Shown here: positions 16,423-25,310 of the stretch, in pieces | Numbering within the stretch: position 1 is the first letter of the stretch | Layout: the number at the start of each line of letters is the position of its first letter | Source of the DNA: Streptomyces brasiliensis | GTDB lineage: Bacteria > Actinomycetota > Actinomycetes > Streptomycetales > Streptomycetaceae | Direction of reading: 5' to 3' | DNA length: 64,000 nucleotides | Assembly (NCBI RefSeq): GCF_014647875.1 | Contig: NZ_BMQA01000034.1 | Location: 18,972 to 82,971, forward strand | Made by a program: the position numbers and the translations under genes | The notes under the pieces: model-generated | What the model was told of the DNA's origin: nothing | Databases searched by the model: none | The model's input: the letters and a program-made list of their open reading frames with translations, nothing else

Positions 16423-19125
16423 ATGACCGACCCCAAGGCCATCCAGCCGAGCGAGCTCGACCAGCTCCCGGACCGCGACCCCGAGGAGACCGCCGAATGG
16501 CAGGCCTCCCTGGACGCCGTCAACAAGGCGGCCGGGCCGCACCGTGCCGCGTACCTGCTGCGCCGCACACTGGAGCGCGCCGAGGGCACGGGCATCGCGT
16601 TGCCCAAGCTGCTCGAGACCGACTACGTCAACAGCATCCCCACCGCCGCCGAGCCCGCCGTACCGGGTGACGAGGCGATGGAGCGCCGGATCACCGCCTG
16701 GAACCGCTGGAACGCGGCCGCGATGGTCACCCGGGGCAGCAAGCACGGCGTCGGCGGCCACATCGCCACCTTCGCCTCGGCGGCCTGGCTCTACGAGACC
16801 GGCTTCAACCACTTCTTCCACGGCAAGGAGGGCGACGGCTCCGGCGACCAGCTGTACATCCAGGGCCACGCCTCCCCCGGCATCTACGCCCGCGCCTTCC
16901 TCGACGGCCGGCTGACCGAGGCCCACCTGGACAACTTCCGCCAGGAGGCGGGCGGCAACGGCCTGCCGTCGTATCCGCACCCGCGCCGCCTTCCCTGGCT
17001 GTGGGAGTTCCCGACCGTGTCCATGGGTCTCGGTCCGCTCTCCGCCATCTATCAGGCGCGCTTCAACCGCTATCTCACCAACCGCGCGATCAAGGACGTC
17101 TCCGCGTCCCACGTGTGGGCCTTCCTCGGCGACGGCGAGATGGACGAGCCGGAGTCGACGGCGGCGCTCGCCCTGGCCGCGCGTGAGGAGCTGGACAACC
17201 TCACCTTCGTCATCAACTGCAACCTGCAGCGCCTCGACGGCCCGGTCCGCGCCAACTTCAAGATCGTGCAGGAGCTGGAGGCCCAGTTCCGCGGCGCCGG
17301 CTGGAACGTGATCAAGACGCTGTGGGGCACGGCGTGGGACGAGCTGTTCGCGCTCGACACCACCGGCGCGCTCGTGCGGCGGCTGCGTGAGGTACCGGAC
17401 GCGCAGGTGCAGACGTACCAGACGCGCGACGCCGCCTACATCCGCCAGGACTTCTTCGGCAAGGACCCGGCGCTCGTCGAGATGGCGAAGCTGCTGAGCG
17501 ACGACAAGATCCTCGAGTGCTTCCACCTCTCGCGCGGCGGTCACGAGTCCCGCAAGGTGTACGCGGCCTACAAGGCGGCCCTCGAGCACAAGGGCGCGCC
17601 GACCGTGATCCTGGCCCAGACCGTCAAGGGCTTCACGCTCGGCGACGGCTTCGCGTCGAAGAACGCCAACCACCAGATGAAGAAGCTGACGGTGGACGAG
17701 TTCAGGACGATGCGCGACCTGCTGGAGCTGCCGATCCCGGACAGCGCCTTCGCCGACGGCCAGGTGCCCTACGGCCACCCCGGCGCCGACTCCCCCGAGG
17801 TCCGCTACCTCCAGGAGCGCCGCGCGGCCCTCGGCGGCCCGGCCCCGGCCCGCCGTACGCACGCGCTCGCCCCGCTGCCCGCCCCGGCCGAGAAGGCGTT
17901 CGCGTCCTTCGACAAGGGCTCGGGCTCCCAGAACGTGGCCACGACCATGGCGTTCGTCCGCCTGATCAAGGACCTGGTCCGCGACAAGGAGACGGGCAGG
18001 CGCTGGGTGCCGATCGTCCCCGACGAGGCGCGCACCTTCGGCATGGAGTCGCTGTTCCCGTCCCTCGGCATCTACTCGCCGAAGGGCCAGACGTACGAGC
18101 CGGTCGACCGCGACCAGCTGATGTACTACAAGGAGGCCAAGAACGGCCAGATCCTCAACGAGGGGATCACCGAGGCCGGTTCGATGGCCGACTTCGTCGC
18201 CGCGTCGACCGCGTACGCGACGCACGGCGAGGCGATGATCCCGTTCTACATCTTCTACTCGATGTTCGGCTGGCAGCGCACGGCCGACCAGATGTGGCAG
18301 CTCGGCGACCAGCTGGGCCGCGGCTTCCTGGTCGGTGCGACGGCCGGTCGTACGACGCTGACGGGTGAGGGCCTGCAGCACGCCGACGGCCACTCCCCCG
18401 TCATCGCGGCGACGAACCCGGCGGCGCTGACGTACGACCCGGCGTTCGCGTACGAGATCGCGGTGATCGTGCGGGAGGGTGTGCGCCGGATGTACGGCGA
18501 GGCCCTCCCCGGCGAGGACCAGAACGTCTTCTACTACCTGACGGTCTACAACGAGCCGCTGCCGCAGCCCGCGAAGCCGGCCGGAGCCGGCATCGACGAG
18601 GGCATCGTCAAGGGCCTGTACCGCTTCAACACGGCGGAGTCCGCGGGGCTGTCCCCGGCGGCCAACGCGCCGCGCATCCAGCTGCTGGGTTCCGGTACGG
18701 CGATCCACTGGACGCTGGCGGCGCAGAAGCTGCTCGCCGAGGAGTGGGGCGTGGCCGCGGACGTCTGGTCGGCGACCTCGTGGGGCGAGCTGCGCCGGGA
18801 CGCCATGGAGGCGGACGCGGCGCTGCTGCGGGGCGAGGAGCGCGTGCCGTACGTGCGCCGGGCGCTGCACGGCGCCGAGGGCCCGGTCCTCGCGGTCTCC
18901 GACTACATGCGCCAGGTCCCGGACCAGATCGCGCAGTGGGTCGAGCAGGACTGGTCCTCGCTGGGCGCCGACGGCTTCGGCCTCTCGGACACCCGCGACG
19001 CGGCCCGCCGCCACTTCGGTGTCGACGCCCAGTCGATCACCGTCGCGGCCCTGGCCCAGCTGGCGAGGCGCGGCGAGGTCAAGGCGACGGCGGTGAAGGA
19101 GGCGCGGGAGCGCTACGGGCTGTAA
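16423..19125 (+). CDS. aceE: Pyruvate dehydrogenase E1 component, homodimeric type
   Basis: AceE decarboxylates pyruvate with thiamine diphosphate and acetylates the lipoyl group of E2. The 900-residue protein starts MTDPKAIQPSELDQLPDRDP. It shows KHGVGGHIATFASAA, the thiamine-binding stretch from GDGEMDEPES (about residue 236) to NCNLQRLDGPV, LAQTVKGFTLG, and the C-terminal transketolase-like region with EGITEAGSMADF and TTLTGEGLQHADGHSP. The ATG at 16423 follows GAGGAAGG at a good distance; the longer frame from 16243 would run through the palindromes and is rejected. The transcript has a leader containing two palindromes and ends at a perfect hairpin. Confidence 0.97.
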   Translation: MTDPKAIQPSELDQLPDRDPEETAEWQASLDAVNKAAGPHRAAYLLRRTLERAEGTGIALPKLLETDYVNSIPTAAEPAVPGDEAMERRITAWNRWNAAAMVTRGSKHGVGGHIATFASAAWLYETGFNHFFHGKEGDGSGDQLYIQGHASPGIYARAFLDGRLTEAHLDNFRQEAGGNGLPSYPHPRRLPWLWEFPTVSMGLGPLSAIYQARFNRYLTNRAIKDVSASHVWAFLGDGEMDEPESTAALALAAREELDNLTFVINCNLQRLDGPVRANFKIVQELEAQFRGAGWNVIKTLWGTAWDELFALDTTGALVRRLREVPDAQVQTYQTRDAAYIRQDFFGKDPALVEMAKLLSDDKILECFHLSRGGHESRKVYAAYKAALEHKGAPTVILAQTVKGFTLGDGFASKNANHQMKKLTVDEFRTMRDLLELPIPDSAFADGQVPYGHPGADSPEVRYLQERRAALGGPAPARRTHALAPLPAPAEKAFASFDKGSGSQNVATTMAFVRLIKDLVRDKETGRRWVPIVPDEARTFGMESLFPSLGIYSPKGQTYEPVDRDQLMYYKEAKNGQILNEGITEAGSMADFVAASTAYATHGEAMIPFYIFYSMFGWQRTADQMWQLGDQLGRGFLVGATAGRTTLTGEGLQHADGHSPVIAATNPAALTYDPAFAYEIAVIVREGVRRMYGEALPGEDQNVFYYLTVYNEPLPQPAKPAGAGIDEGIVKGLYRFNTAESAGLSPAANAPRIQLLGSGTAIHWTLAAQKLLAEEWGVAADVWSATSWGELRRDAMEADAALLRGEERVPYVRRALHGAEGPVLAVSDYMRQVPDQIAQWVEQDWSSLGADGFGLSDTRDAARRHFGVDAQSITVAALAQLARRGEVKATAVKEARERYGL

Positions 19126-19149
19126 GGCCTGACATCCGCCCGGCATCAA

Positions 19150-19185
19150 GTGAAAGGGGTACGGCAGCTGCCGTACCCCTTTCAC
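19150..19185. terminator. Perfect 36-bp palindromic terminator after aceE
   Basis: GTGAAAGGGGTACGGCAG and its exact complement form an 18-bp stem with no spacer, 25 bases after the aceE stop. Terminal AAA/TTT tracts flank the GC core, so it could end transcription in either direction. Confidence 0.85.
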
Positions 19186-19213
19186 TGTCGGTGGCCCCCG
19201 GCATCATGAGCGC

Positions 19214-20191
19214 ATGCGTGCGGCTCGGCTCATCAAGATGGTTCTCCTTCTGCAGTCACGGCCCTCCATGACCGCCGGCGAGCTCGCGCGGGAGCTCGAG
19301 GTGTCGGAGCGGACCGTGACGCGGGACGCGCAGGCGTTGTCGGAGGCGGGTGTACCGGTGTACGCGGACCGGGGGCGGGCCGGTGGGTACCGGCTCGTCG
19401 GCGGTTATCGGACGCGGCTGACCGGGCTGGCCCGCAGTGAGGCCGAGGCGCTGTTCCTGTCCGGGGTGCCCGGTGCGCTGCGGGAGATGGGGCTGGAGGA
19501 CGCGGCCTCGGCGGCGCGGCTGAAGGTGTCGGCGGCCCTCCTGCCGTCCCTCGGCGACGCCTCCCGTACGGCCGCGCAGCGGTTCCATCTGGACGCCCCC
19601 GCGTGGTTCCGCGAGCCGGAGACGCCCGCTCTGCTGTCCGCCGTCGCGGAGGCGGTGTGGGCCGACCGCTGTCTGACCACCCGCTACCGGCGTGACGGAG
19701 CCGAGGTGGAGCGGGTGTTGGAGCCGTACGGCCTGGTCCTGAAGGCGGGGACCTGGTATCTGTGCGCGCGGGTCCCGGACGCTGACGCCTTCCGGACGTA
19801 CCGCATCGACCGGTTCACCGCCGTCGAGGCGACCGCCGCCCGCTTCGTCCGCGACGAGGAGTTCGACCTGCCCGGCTTCTGGGCCGAGCGGGCCGAGGAG
19901 TTCGCCCGGTCGATCCTGCGCGCCGAGGTCGTCGTACGGCTGTCCCCCGAGGGCGTGCGCAGGCTGGCGTACGCCGTCGATCCGCCGGGGGCGCGCGAGG
20001 CGTTGCGGGACGCGGGTGCCGCGGACGCGGACGGCCGGGTCACGGTGACGGTGCCGGTGGAGTCGGAGGAGGTCGCGTACACCCAGCTCATGGCGCTCGG
20101 GCCGGAGGCCGAGGTGCTGGCGCCCGAGACGCTGCGGGAACGGTTCGCCCGAGATGCGGCGCGGCTCGGAGAGCTGTACGGACGCCCCTGA
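19214..20191 (+). CDS. WYL-domain transcriptional regulator (HTH_11 type)
   Basis: The N-terminal 60 residues form a DeoR-like winged helix with MTAGELARELEVSERTVTRD. A WYL domain follows, containing EPYGLVLKAGTWYLCARV and TYRIDRFTAV, and a C-terminal WCX-like extension. WYL proteins often sense nucleotides or nucleic-acid damage and regulate neighbouring genes. Here the neighbours are an uncharacterised DUF4240-like gene downstream and aceE upstream, so no target is obvious. It starts at ATG 19214, 29 bases after the aceE terminator, and probably has its own promoter in or near that palindrome. Length is 325 residues, normal for the family. Confidence 0.85.
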   Translation: MRAARLIKMVLLLQSRPSMTAGELARELEVSERTVTRDAQALSEAGVPVYADRGRAGGYRLVGGYRTRLTGLARSEAEALFLSGVPGALREMGLEDAASAARLKVSAALLPSLGDASRTAAQRFHLDAPAWFREPETPALLSAVAEAVWADRCLTTRYRRDGAEVERVLEPYGLVLKAGTWYLCARVPDADAFRTYRIDRFTAVEATAARFVRDEEFDLPGFWAERAEEFARSILRAEVVVRLSPEGVRRLAYAVDPPGAREALRDAGAADADGRVTVTVPVESEEVAYTQLMALGPEAEVLAPETLRERFARDAARLGELYGRP

Positions 20192-20277
20192 GCGCACCCG
20201 GGCACCCGTGTGCCCCGACAACAATCCGCCGCACTCCACGTGCGTCCCACCCGCACAGGCACGATGCTTGTCCCGTG

Positions 20278-20796
20278 ATGGAGGAGCTGGAGTTCTGGGA
20301 GCTGGTGGACGCCACCCGGGAGGCCGCCGAGGGCGACCCCGAGGATCAGGCGGACCTGCTCGTGGACCGTCTCGTCCAGCTCGACCCGGAGTCGGTCCTG
20401 GACTTCTCCCGGCACTTCGAGTCCCGCTACAACCGCGCCTACACCTGGGACCTGTGGGGCGCCGCGTGGGTGCTGCTCGACGGGGCCAGCGACGACGCGT
20501 TCGACTTCTTCCGGTGCTGGCTGATCGGCCAGGGCCGGGAGGTCTTCGAGGGCGCCGTGCACGACCCGGACTCGCTGGCCGACCTGCTGGCCGACTTCGA
20601 CGAGGAGATCGACGGCGACGGCGAGGAACTGGGCTACGCGCCGGACGAGGCCTACGAGCAGCTCACCGGCACGGTGGCCCCGGACCTGGGCATCGCCCCC
20701 GCCCCGGCCGAACCGGAGGGCACACCGGTGGACTTCGAGAACGAACGGGCACTCGCGGAGCGCTATCCCAAACTGTGGGACCGCTTCAGGGAGTGA
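20278..20796 (+). CDS. DUF4240-type protein
   Basis: A very acidic cytoplasmic protein of 172 residues, with MEELEFWELVDATREAA, FSRHFESRYNRAYTWDLWGAA, and DDAFDFFRCWLIGQGREVFE. This FW...YNRAYTWDLWGA pattern is the DUF4240 signature found widely in Streptomyces. No function is established. GTG at 20275 and ATG at 20278 are adjacent; I chose the ATG. No ribosome site is visible, so translation may be leaderless. Its last 11 bases overlap the end of the frameshifted membrane gene on the other strand. Confidence 0.78.
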   Translation: MEELEFWELVDATREAAEGDPEDQADLLVDRLVQLDPESVLDFSRHFESRYNRAYTWDLWGAAWVLLDGASDDAFDFFRCWLIGQGREVFEGAVHDPDSLADLLADFDEEIDGDGEELGYAPDEAYEQLTGTVAPDLGIAPAPAEPEGTPVDFENERALAERYPKLWDRFRE

Positions 20797-21321
20797 CCCC
20801 GTCCGGTGTCACGTAGTACGGCGCCCGGCGGAACTCCTCCCGGCCCACGGCGGCGAGCGAGGGCTTCCACAGGCGGACGCCGTGCCGGCGTTCCCACTGC
20901 CGCACGGTGCTCCGGGTGTTCTCGGCGCCGATGAGGAAGATCAGCTGGAAGCCGACGCCGAGGAGCGGGATGTGGGCGAGGTAAGCGCCGCCCAGTGTCA
21001 CGGCAACGGCGAAGAGCGCCGCTCGACGGCGGCCCGTCCGCAGCCAGCGGGTCTCCTGCTCCAGGTCCGGCATCGACGCCGGTGCCACCGCGTCCGCGAA
21101 CTGCCGCCGCAGGCGCGGCCGGTGCAGCAGGAAGCCGAGCGCCCGACCACCACCAGGCCGCCGGTGAGGCCGAGCTGTATCCACCCGGCGGTGCCGGAGA
21201 GCCTCAAGTCGTCCACGGTGGTGAACACGACGACGTCCGCCACGACACCTGCCGACACCCCGGCCAGCGCCTCACCGATCGTGGCGTCGACCATGCGCAC
21301 CAGCGGCGGCGCACCGGCCAT
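20786..21321 (-). pseudogene. Membrane protein gene interrupted by a frameshift
   Basis: Two minus-strand frames join to make one sensible protein. The N-terminal part runs from ATG 21321 (GGAGGA 9 bases upstream) through ADVVVFTTVDDL and GLTGGLVVVG to about 21145. The other frame continues with ALGFLLHRPRLRRQFADAV, a hydrophobic pair LFAVAVTLGGAYLAHIP/GVGFQLIFLIGAE, and a tail ending YYVTPDGVTP. The junction is at a GGG run in GGTCGGGCGCTC. One missing base there explains the shift. It is either a real pseudogene or a sequencing error. The intact product would be about 178 residues with two or three membrane segments and no recognised family. Confidence 0.7.
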
Positions 21322-21399
21322 CGTGTGTTCCTCCCCCGCTTCCGCCGTGAACCGGGCTCATGGAACACCGCATGCTCGGCACGTGTCCAGCGGGTTCCG

Positions 21400-22248
21400 T
21401 CAGCCGATGCCCGTCGCCGCGCGGCCCTGCAGTTTCGCCGCCCGCTCTCTGATCTTCGGCAGTTCGGCGGTGAGGGCTGCGCCGGGGCAGGTGGTGCGGT
21501 AGCCGTTGTCGTGGCCGGTCAGGGCGGGGAGGGAGGCGGTGGTGCCGGCCGGGTACCGGCTGAGGCTGTTGCTGGAGGTGAGGGTGACCGTCGCGCGCGG
21601 GTCGACATCGGCGAGGCCGAGTTTCCAGGCGGCGATGCTCGCGATCGCCTCGGTCATCGCGCGCGGCACCGGGACCCCGGCCGTGAAGGTGCCGATGGCG
21701 GCGATGCCCGTGGTGCGGTGGTTGAAGCCCTGGGTGTGGGCGCCGGTGACGGCGCGCTCGACGCCGCCGGCGCGGCCCTCGTAGATCGTGCCGCAGCGGT
21801 CGACGAGGAAGTTGTAGCCGATGTCGTCCCAGGCGCGGGCCCCGGTCTGGCCGGCGTAGAGATGGCGGATGATGCGCGGCGCGTCGGCGCAGAGGTAGTC
21901 GTTGGGAGAGTCGGTGTGGTGGACGAACACGGCGACGACCTTGTCGTCGTAGCGCGGCGGCGGCTGGCTGTGCCGGGTGGTCGTGTCGAGCCAGGCCGAC
22001 CGGGGCACGATGCGGGGCTCCGCCGCGTGGTGCGGGGTGGCGGAGCGGGCCGCGGCGGGCTGCGCCGGCCGGGCCTGGACGACGGGACCCTCGGCGGTGC
22101 GGGCGCACAGCACCAGCGCGCCGACGGCGGTGAGGCCGGGCAGACAGCCCAGGAGCACCAGGACGGCGCCGGGCAGCCGCACGGCGCGGCGCCGCCCCCG
22201 TCGCCCCCGTGGCCCCCGTTTTCCCCACGCTCTCGGAAAGGCACGCAT
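21400..22248 (-). CDS. Secreted peptidoglycan recognition / N-acetylmuramoyl-L-alanine amidase domain protein
   Basis: The N-terminus is basic (FPRAWGKRGPRGRRGRRR), followed by one hydrophobic segment (AVLVLLGCLPGLTAVGALVL), so it is exported or membrane-anchored. The C-terminal 180 residues are an amidase_2/PGRP domain with VFVHHTDSPNDY, DIGYNFLVDRCGTIYEGR, and GAHTQGFNHRTTGIAAIG. The histidines in FVHH and GAHT are plausible zinc ligands, together with a Cys near TCPG. It would cut the stem peptide from murein. I chose the ATG at 22248; two upstream starts lack ribosome sites. It diverges from the MarP-like protease gene. Confidence 0.85.
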   Translation of the reverse strand: MRAFPRAWGKRGPRGRRGRRRAVRLPGAVLVLLGCLPGLTAVGALVLCARTAEGPVVQARPAQPAAARSATPHHAAEPRIVPRSAWLDTTTRHSQPPPRYDDKVVAVFVHHTDSPNDYLCADAPRIIRHLYAGQTGARAWDDIGYNFLVDRCGTIYEGRAGGVERAVTGAHTQGFNHRTTGIAAIGTFTAGVPVPRAMTEAIASIAAWKLGLADVDPRATVTLTSSNSLSRYPAGTTASLPALTGHDNGYRTTCPGAALTAELPKIRERAAKLQGRAATGIG

Positions 22249-22319
22249 GGGTCCCACTGTGGGCGGGCCGCACGCCGCCCGCGATGTGTGCTCTGCCACC
22301 CGGCGGAACCATCGTCCCG

Positions 22320-22366
22320 GTCCGGGACGTTTCATGTGATACACGCACGTGTGACGGGTTCCGGAC
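22320..22366. promoter_or_regulatory. Nested inverted repeats in the amidase/protease divergent promoter
   Basis: An outer pair GTCCGG (22320-22325)/CCGGAC (22361-22366) encloses ACACG-CA-CGTGT (22341-22352). It lies in the 191-base gap between divergently transcribed genes, so it may bind a shared regulator. No known box is recognised. Confidence 0.35.
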
Positions 22367-22439
22367 GACACGCGCGCGTTCCTGATCACTGGGCCCGTCC
22401 CGCTCGTACCAGGGGGTCCGAGAGAAAGGCGGCGGCTGA

Positions 22440-23624
22440 GTGGATCTGCTCGATGTGGTGCTCGTGCTGGTGATCCTCGTCTACGCGGGATCGGGATACC
22501 GGCGCGGTCTCGTGGCCGGTTGTGTCTCGCTGGCCGGGTTCGTGGGCGGTGCGGCCGTCGGGGTGTGGGTGCTGCCGTGGGTGATGGATCTGGTCACGCG
22601 CGGGACGACGGCGGCGACGGTGACGGCGGTGCTGACGGTGCTGGTCCCGGCGGCGGTGGGACACGAGCTGGCGGGGCGGCTGGCGCTGCGGCTGCGCGGC
22701 GAGCTGGACCGGGGGCCGCTGCGGGTGGCCGACGGGCTGGGCGGGGCCGCGGCCAACTCGGTCGCGGTGCTGATCGTGGCCTGGGTTGCGGCGAGCGTGC
22801 TGGGCGCCTCCTCCTCGCCGCTGCTGACGACGGCGATCCGGAACTCGGCGCTGCTGGGCGCGGTCCAGGACACGATGCCGGACACCACGCCCGCCTGGTT
22901 CTCGCGCGCCACGTCGGCGCTCACCGAGGCGGGCTTCCCGCAGGTGTTCAACCCGTTCGAGAACGAGTCGACGGCCCAGGTGGCCAGGCCCTCCGGTGAC
23001 AGCGTCACGGCGGGCGCCACGAACGCGGCGAAGCTGAGCACGGTGAAGATCGAGGGCGTCTCCGGCACCGAGGGCCGCGAGGGCAGCGGGTTCGTGTACG
23101 CGGCGGGGCACGTGATGACCAATGCGCACGTGGTGGCGGGCATCGACGACCCGACCGTGCGCGTCGGCGGCGTCGGGCGGTCGTACGAGGCCCGGGTGGT
23201 GCTCTTCGACCCGGACCGGGACGTGGCGGTGCTGTATGTGCCGGGGCTCACGGCGCCGGTGCTGCGCTTCGACGACAGTGCCGCGCGCGGTGACTCGGCG
23301 GTGGTCGCGGGCTATCCGCAGGACGGCTCCCTGAACCTCCAGGCGGCGACCGTGGCGAGCCGGGTGCAGGCGACCGGCCAGAACATCTACAACGACGGCA
23401 CGGTCACCCGGGAGATCTACTCGATCCGCTCGACGGTCCGCCCCGGCAACTCGGGCGGACCGCTGCTGACGACGGACGGCCGGGTGTACGGCGTGGTGTT
23501 CGCGCGCTCCACGTCGGACGCCGAGACGGGGTACGTGCTGACGGCCGACGAGGTGGCCGGCGACGCCCGGCGGGCGGCGGACGCGACGGCCCCTGTGGAC
23601 ACCGGGAACCTGGTCACGTCGTAG
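22440..23624 (+). CDS. MarP-like membrane serine protease (CvpA-type membrane part plus trypsin fold)
   Basis: Residues 1-130 carry four hydrophobic helices resembling CvpA (VVLVLVILVYAGSGYRRG). A periplasm-facing trypsin-like domain follows, with His230 (TNAHVV), Asp261 (DRDVAVLYV) and Ser338 (RPGNSGGPL). These spacings fit the MarP family, which in mycobacteria protects against acid and oxidative stress by activating a cell-wall hydrolase. The divergent neighbour is a peptidoglycan amidase, a plausible partner, though this is inference. It starts at GTG 22440 behind GAGAAAGG. Length is 394 residues, as in the family. Confidence 0.9.
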   Translation: MDLLDVVLVLVILVYAGSGYRRGLVAGCVSLAGFVGGAAVGVWVLPWVMDLVTRGTTAATVTAVLTVLVPAAVGHELAGRLALRLRGELDRGPLRVADGLGGAAANSVAVLIVAWVAASVLGASSSPLLTTAIRNSALLGAVQDTMPDTTPAWFSRATSALTEAGFPQVFNPFENESTAQVARPSGDSVTAGATNAAKLSTVKIEGVSGTEGREGSGFVYAAGHVMTNAHVVAGIDDPTVRVGGVGRSYEARVVLFDPDRDVAVLYVPGLTAPVLRFDDSAARGDSAVVAGYPQDGSLNLQAATVASRVQATGQNIYNDGTVTREIYSIRSTVRPGNSGGPLLTTDGRVYGVVFARSTSDAETGYVLTADEVAGDARRAADATAPVDTGNLVTS

Positions 23625-23638
23625 AACAGGTACAGCGG

Positions 23639-24127
23639 CTACAGGAACCGGCCCATGAACACGTCGTCCACGTAGGCGCCGTCGATCAGGAACTCCTCCG
23701 GCAGCACACCCTCGACGGCGAACCCCTCGGACTCGTAGAGCTTCCGGGCCGGGGTGTTGTGGCCGAGGACGCGCAGGGTGAGGCGGCGGGCGCCGCGCCG
23801 GCGGGCCTCGTCGGCGACGGCGCGCAGCAGGGCGCGGGCGACGCCCCGGCCGCGGGCCTCGTCGGCGACGGCGAGGCCCTGGATCTGGTGCACATGGGCG
23901 TTGACGGCGAGGCGGGTCGGGTGGCCCAGGCGGATGTAGCCGACGATGCGCCGCTCCAGTTCGGCCACGAGCACGTCGTCGACCGCGTGGCGCTCGTCGA
24001 AGAAGGGCGGATACGGCGGCCGGGGTTCGGGCATGACCGCGTGCAGCGGGGACCAGGTGGACCGGTCGAGGAGGCTCAACTCCTCGTCGTCGTCGGGCAG
24101 GGCGGCGCGTATGTGCAGCTCGGACAT
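23639..24127 (-). CDS. GNAT-family N-acetyltransferase
   Basis: A 162-residue acyl-CoA-dependent acetyltransferase. The acetyl-CoA motif reads IQGLAVADEARGRGVARALLR, followed by GARRLTLRVLGHNTPARKLYESEGF, a textbook GNAT core, and EGVLPEEFLIDGAYVDDVFMGRFL at the end. The start at 24127 gives a compact GNAT; the longer frame to 24397 runs through the divergent gene's promoter. On this strand GGGTGA precedes the ATG. It converges on the MarP-like gene and diverges from the SDR gene. Substrate unknown. Confidence 0.87.
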   Translation of the reverse strand: MSELHIRAALPDDDEELSLLDRSTWSPLHAVMPEPRPPYPPFFDERHAVDDVLVAELERRIVGYIRLGHPTRLAVNAHVHQIQGLAVADEARGRGVARALLRAVADEARRRGARRLTLRVLGHNTPARKLYESEGFAVEGVLPEEFLIDGAYVDDVFMGRFL

Positions 24128-24200
24128 GTGGGTCACCCTACGTCGGACGGCACGGGCACCCCGCAGGGTTTTCCGGGCGCCGGAACGGCATGCTGGGGTC

Positions 24201-25100
24201 ATGGAACGTTCGCGAATCGCGGTGGCCGGCGCGTCCGGTCTGATCGGCAGCGCCCTGGTGCGGTCCCTGGCCGCGGACGGGCACGAGGTGGTGCGTCTGG
24301 TCCGCCGCGCCTCCCACGGCGACGCCGAGGTGTGCTGGGACCCCGAGGGGCGGTACGTGGACGCGGCGTCCCTGGCCGGCTGCGACGTGGTGGTCAATCT
24401 CGCCGGTGCGGGGGTGGGCGACCACCGCTGGACGGACGCCTACAAGAAACGGGTGCGGGACAGCAGGGTGCTCGGCACGGCCACGCTGGCGGAGGCGGTC
24501 GCGTCGCTGCCCCAGCCGCCCCGCGTCTTCGTGAACGGCAGCGCGATCGGCTTCTACGGCGACACCGGTGAGCGGACGGTGGACGAGGACGCGCCGCCCG
24601 GGAACGGTTTCCTGCCGTCCCTGTGCGTGGAGTGGGAGGAGGCCGCGGCGCCCGTACGGGAGGCGGGGATCCGTACGGTGTTCGCCCGCACCGGGCTCGT
24701 GGTGGCGCGCACGGGCGGTGCCTGGGGCCGGTTGTTCCCGCTGTTCCGGGCCGGGCTCGGCGGACCGCTGGGGAGCGGGCGGCAGTACTGGTCGTACATC
24801 GCGCTGCGGGACGAGGTCGCCGCGCTCCGCCATCTCATCGACACCGACGGCCTGTCCGGGCCGGTCAACCTGACGGCCCCGCAGCCGCTGACGAACCGTG
24901 AGATCACCGCGGCGATGGGCCGGGTGCTGCACCGGCCGACGCTGTTCGCCGTCCCGGCACCGGTGCTGCGGACGGTGCTGGGCGAGCTGGCGGGAGACGT
25001 GCTGGGCAGTCAACGGGTGGTGCCGAAGCGGCTGTTGGAGTCCGGCTTCACGTTCGCGTTCCCCGGGATCGAGGACGCGATCCGCGCCGCTCTGGACTGA
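24201..25100 (+). CDS. TIGR01777-type NAD-dependent epimerase (YfcH-like)
   Basis: An extended short-chain dehydrogenase fold. The nucleotide motif is VAGASGLIGSALVR, followed by VVNLAGAGVGDHRWTDAYKKR, VNGSAIGFYGDTGER, and the typical TIGR01777 C-terminus with QYWSYIALRDEV, GPVNLTAPQPLTNRE and QRVVPKRLLESGF. Members are widespread, with no settled substrate; some are linked to cell division or sugar metabolism. It is 299 residues long, starting at ATG 24201. I see no operon with its divergent acetyltransferase neighbour. Confidence 0.9.
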   Translation: MERSRIAVAGASGLIGSALVRSLAADGHEVVRLVRRASHGDAEVCWDPEGRYVDAASLAGCDVVVNLAGAGVGDHRWTDAYKKRVRDSRVLGTATLAEAVASLPQPPRVFVNGSAIGFYGDTGERTVDEDAPPGNGFLPSLCVEWEEAAAPVREAGIRTVFARTGLVVARTGGAWGRLFPLFRAGLGGPLGSGRQYWSYIALRDEVAALRHLIDTDGLSGPVNLTAPQPLTNREITAAMGRVLHRPTLFAVPAPVLRTVLGELAGDVLGSQRVVPKRLLESGFTFAFPGIEDAIRAALD

Positions 25101-25310
25101 CGGGACGCGCGGGACCGCACGGAACGGGCACGGCCGACCAGGAGAGAGCGGGCGTGTGCCCGATGTGCGACCGCCGTGCGACCGTGCCCTGTCGATGCGC
25201 GACTGCCCCCGACCGATCACGGACCTAACCTCGACCCGAACTCGGGTATCCCTGGAGCCTGTTGGGGGCATGACGTCTCCACCGGCAGCGCAACCTCGAG
25301 GAGGGGCCTC

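Noticed and set aside
16381..19185. 934-codon minus-strand frame opposite aceE
   Set aside because: Antisense shadow of aceE with no family motifs.
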